Shown here: one piece after another, positions 44,121 through 45,437 of the stretch
How positions within the stretch are numbered: position 1 is the stretch's first letter
Layout: every line of letters begins with the position of its first letter
Assembly (NCBI RefSeq): GCF_000424445.1
Contig: NZ_AUJX01000035.1
Span: 1-45,437 of the forward strand
Direction of reading: 5' to 3'
Length of the DNA: 45,437 nucleotides
Source of the DNA: Oribacterium sp. NK2B42
Lineage (GTDB): Bacteria > Bacillota > Clostridia > Lachnospirales > Lachnospiraceae
Notes under the pieces: generated by a model
What the model was told of the DNA's origin: nothing
What the model saw: only the letters and a program-made list of their open reading frames with translations
Databases searched by the model: none
Made by a program: the position numbers and the translations under genes

Positions 44121-44154
44121 AAAAAAGCAGTTTCGGATATAATCCGAAACCACT
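44121..44154 (-). terminator. Terminator of dapB
   Basis: On the minus strand GTTTCGGAT pairs with ATCCGAAAC, with added flanking pairs, followed by TTTTTT. Confidence 0.75.
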
Positions 44155-44164
44155 TTGTTTTTAT

Positions 44165-44929
44165 TTACGCCAGAACATCCTGCATGGAATAAAGTCCTGC
44201 AGCCTTTCCGTTAAGGAACTTAGCGGCGTTGAGGGCGCCGTTAGCAAAAATGTTTCTGGAATAAGCTGTATGATTGAAGGTGATGACTTCGTCTTCACCG
44301 GCAAAAATGATGTCATGAACGCCGGCGATAGTTCCGCCACGAACGGCACTTACACCGATTTCATCATGAGGACGTGCTTCACGACGGTTTGAACGGTCAT
44401 AAACATAAGCCATTTTGTTATCGAGAGCCTCATTTACTGCATCTGCAAGGGCAATGGCTGTACCCGAGGGAGCATCTGCCTTTCTTCTATGGTGCTGCTC
44501 AACGATATCGATATCAAAGCCTTTCTCATAAAGCTTCTTTGCAGCTTCCTTCACAAGTGAAAGAAGAAGGTTTACACCGATAGACATATTAGCACTTCTA
44601 AGAACAGGAGCCTTCTTTGAAATCTCCTTTACACGGGCAAGCTGCTCCTCTGAAAGACCTGTTGTGCACTGAACGCAGGGTTTTCCGGTCTTCTCTACAT
44701 AATCAAGAAGTCCGTTAATGGCAGGTGCCACTGAGAAATCGATGATCACATCAAAATCCTCAGTAACTTTGTCAAAGCTGCTGTATACAGGGAATCCAAA
44801 AGCGGGGTCATCGAGATGGTCCTCTCGGTCCAAACCGGCCACAATTTCAATGTCATCCATAGCTTTAGCACAATTTGCAACATTTCTACCCATAACGCCC
44901 ATAGCGCCGAAAATCAATACTTTAGTCAT
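44165..44929 (-). CDS. dapB: 4-hydroxy-tetrahydrodipicolinate reductase
   Basis: 254 residues from the ATG (MTKVLIFG) with GGAGAG 5 bases upstream; an in-frame ATG four codons earlier lies before that site. The nucleotide-binding GAMGVMGRNV and the catalytic EQHHRRKADAPSGTA are present. It acts in lysine and diaminopimelate synthesis for peptidoglycan. No dapA is adjacent in the window. Confidence 0.97.
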   Translation of the reverse strand: MTKVLIFGAMGVMGRNVANCAKAMDDIEIVAGLDREDHLDDPAFGFPVYSSFDKVTEDFDVIIDFSVAPAINGLLDYVEKTGKPCVQCTTGLSEEQLARVKEISKKAPVLRSANMSIGVNLLLSLVKEAAKKLYEKGFDIDIVEQHHRRKADAPSGTAIALADAVNEALDNKMAYVYDRSNRREARPHDEIGVSAVRGGTIAGVHDIIFAGEDEVITFNHTAYSRNIFANGALNAAKFLNGKAAGLYSMQDVLA

Positions 44930-45001
44930 TCGTCTCTCCATTCTGCTAAGTTTAATACCCTACAAGCTGTAATATAACTCCCATCTATTACAGTATTTTG
45001 A

Positions 45002-45036
45002 AGCCTTTATGTCTGAAATTTTGATCTGATTAGCTC
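45002..45036 (-). promoter_or_regulatory. Weak copy of the structured leader motif upstream of dapB
   Basis: AGCC...AGCT ends with a G-U pair enclose a core with TTATGTCTGA and TGATCTGATT, aligning loosely with the gmk leader. On the minus strand CTGTAATAGATGGGAG follows, as in gmk. The match is poorer than the other copies. Confidence 0.3.
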
Positions 45037-45075
45037 TATAATACAGCCTATATGCTTATAGCCATCAATTGTTTT

Positions 45076-45118
45076 TTAAAAACAGCAGTGATCGAATCTG
45101 ATTTAGGATCACTGCTGT
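45076..45118 (-). terminator. Terminator without its gene, next to the insertion sequence
   Basis: On the minus strand ACAGCAGTGATC pairs perfectly with GATCACTGCTGT, followed by TTTTT. No minus-strand gene lies between it and the transposase, so it likely belonged to a gene now beyond the insertion sequence. Confidence 0.75.
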
Positions 45119-45192
45119 ATATTATATTACTAATACTTCCCACATGAATAAGTGCCGGAAAGCCTTATTCTAAGCGGGTTTCCAACAATAAA

Positions 45193-45285
45193 ATAGCGTA
45201 GTCACAACCCAGCTGTGATATAATTAAGTTGCTAACAAAAACATTCACAACATAGGAGTGCTACGCTATGAATACTATATCACAG
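45193..45285 (+). promoter_or_regulatory. Transposase leader with two interleaved inverted repeats
   Basis: ATAGCGTAG (45193-45201) pairs with CTACGCTAT (45261-45269), which covers the start codon. CTGTGATATA (45213-45222) pairs with TATATCACAG (45276-45285), inside the coding region. The order is A-B-A'-B'. A TATAAT lies at 45219-45224. Pairing would hide the AGGAG-ATG region. Confidence 0.55.
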
Positions 45286-45437
45286 TCTGAGATATTGCTT
45301 CAAGATGCTACGAACGAAGTCGGTTCTTTCCTCCGAAAATATCAGGTATCTGATATTCTGAAACAGTGCAATGGTTACAAGCAGAAAGGCTTTTCGGTGA
45401 TCCAGCTGTTTGCCTACCTGGTAACGCTGATGTTCCA
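45268..45437 (+). mobile_element. N-terminus of a DDE (IS4-type) transposase, cut by the right edge
   Basis: The 56 readable residues begin MNTISQSEILLQDATNEV and include SFLRKYQVSDILKQC and GFSVIQLFAYLVTLMF. This pattern fits N-termini of IS4-type transposases common in Clostridia; the catalytic region lies outside the window, so the family is tentative. AGGAG is 12 bases before the ATG. The left end of the element is probably between about 45130 and 45195, where GGAAAGCC/GGGTTTCC makes an imperfect inverted pair, but no clear boundary is visible. Confidence 0.65.

Overview
The window reads as chromosome of a low-to-mid GC anaerobic firmicute, most likely a Lachnospiraceae member of the Butyrivibrio/Pseudobutyrivibrio kind. 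The basis is family-level: Firmicute-type housekeeping clusters (yicC-gmk-rpoZ, rimO-pgsA, rsmD-coaD, rpmB/asp23/yloV/recG, rex-acpS), AGGAGG ribosome binding sites, a two-Cys-pair L28, a redox repressor Rex, a GerW-type protein, and large multi-domain c-di-GMP proteins. No rRNA or tRNA gene was seen. Nearly everything is on the minus strand; the plus-strand genes are a PTS permease, a small unknown gene, a RelA/SpoT-type synthetase, rqcH and a transposase cut by the right edge.

Layout. 1-9.4 kb: a signalling operon with a complete membrane HD-GYP protein, a huge hybrid histidine kinase (propeller-HisKA-REC-Hpt) and a second HD-GYP protein that has lost metal ligands. 9.5-10.2 kb: an unrecognised coiled-coil protein. 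10.4-15.9 kb: a metal/tetrapyrrole import module with a lipoprotein CbiK-type chelatase, a FecE-like ATPase, a FecCD-like permease and a lipoprotein binding protein. 16-22 kb: an accessory stretch with a HAD hydrolase, a small orphan gene, a PTS EIIC, a truncated GGDEF-EAL gene and a stand-alone (p)ppGpp synthetase-like gene. 22-45 kb: core genes for CoA synthesis, rRNA methylation, recombination, fatty-acid kinase, phospholipid synthesis, S12 modification, nucleotide synthesis (gmk, purA, purB), ribosome rescue (rqcH), NAD(P)HX repair (nnrD), acpS, rex and dapB.

The most unusual content is between genes. (1) Two arrays 21 kb apart have the same 53-bp period and the same alternating inverted TGAGTCA/TGACTCA half-sites every 26-27 bp. 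(2) A family of long palindromes bounded by AACAGTT occurs, one of them a 99-bp inverted repeat with a single mismatch. (3) A short structured leader upstream of several minus-strand genes keeps its core while its closing stem changes in a compensatory way. (4) Two Rex operator-like sites lie at the rex promoter. In the genes, the strongest candidate for an undescribed system is the chelatase-ABC module, where the surface chelatase and the binding lipoprotein appear to share an extra beta-rich domain.

All calls come from reading the sequence; no database search or structure prediction was run. Terminator, promoter and operator calls are by eye.
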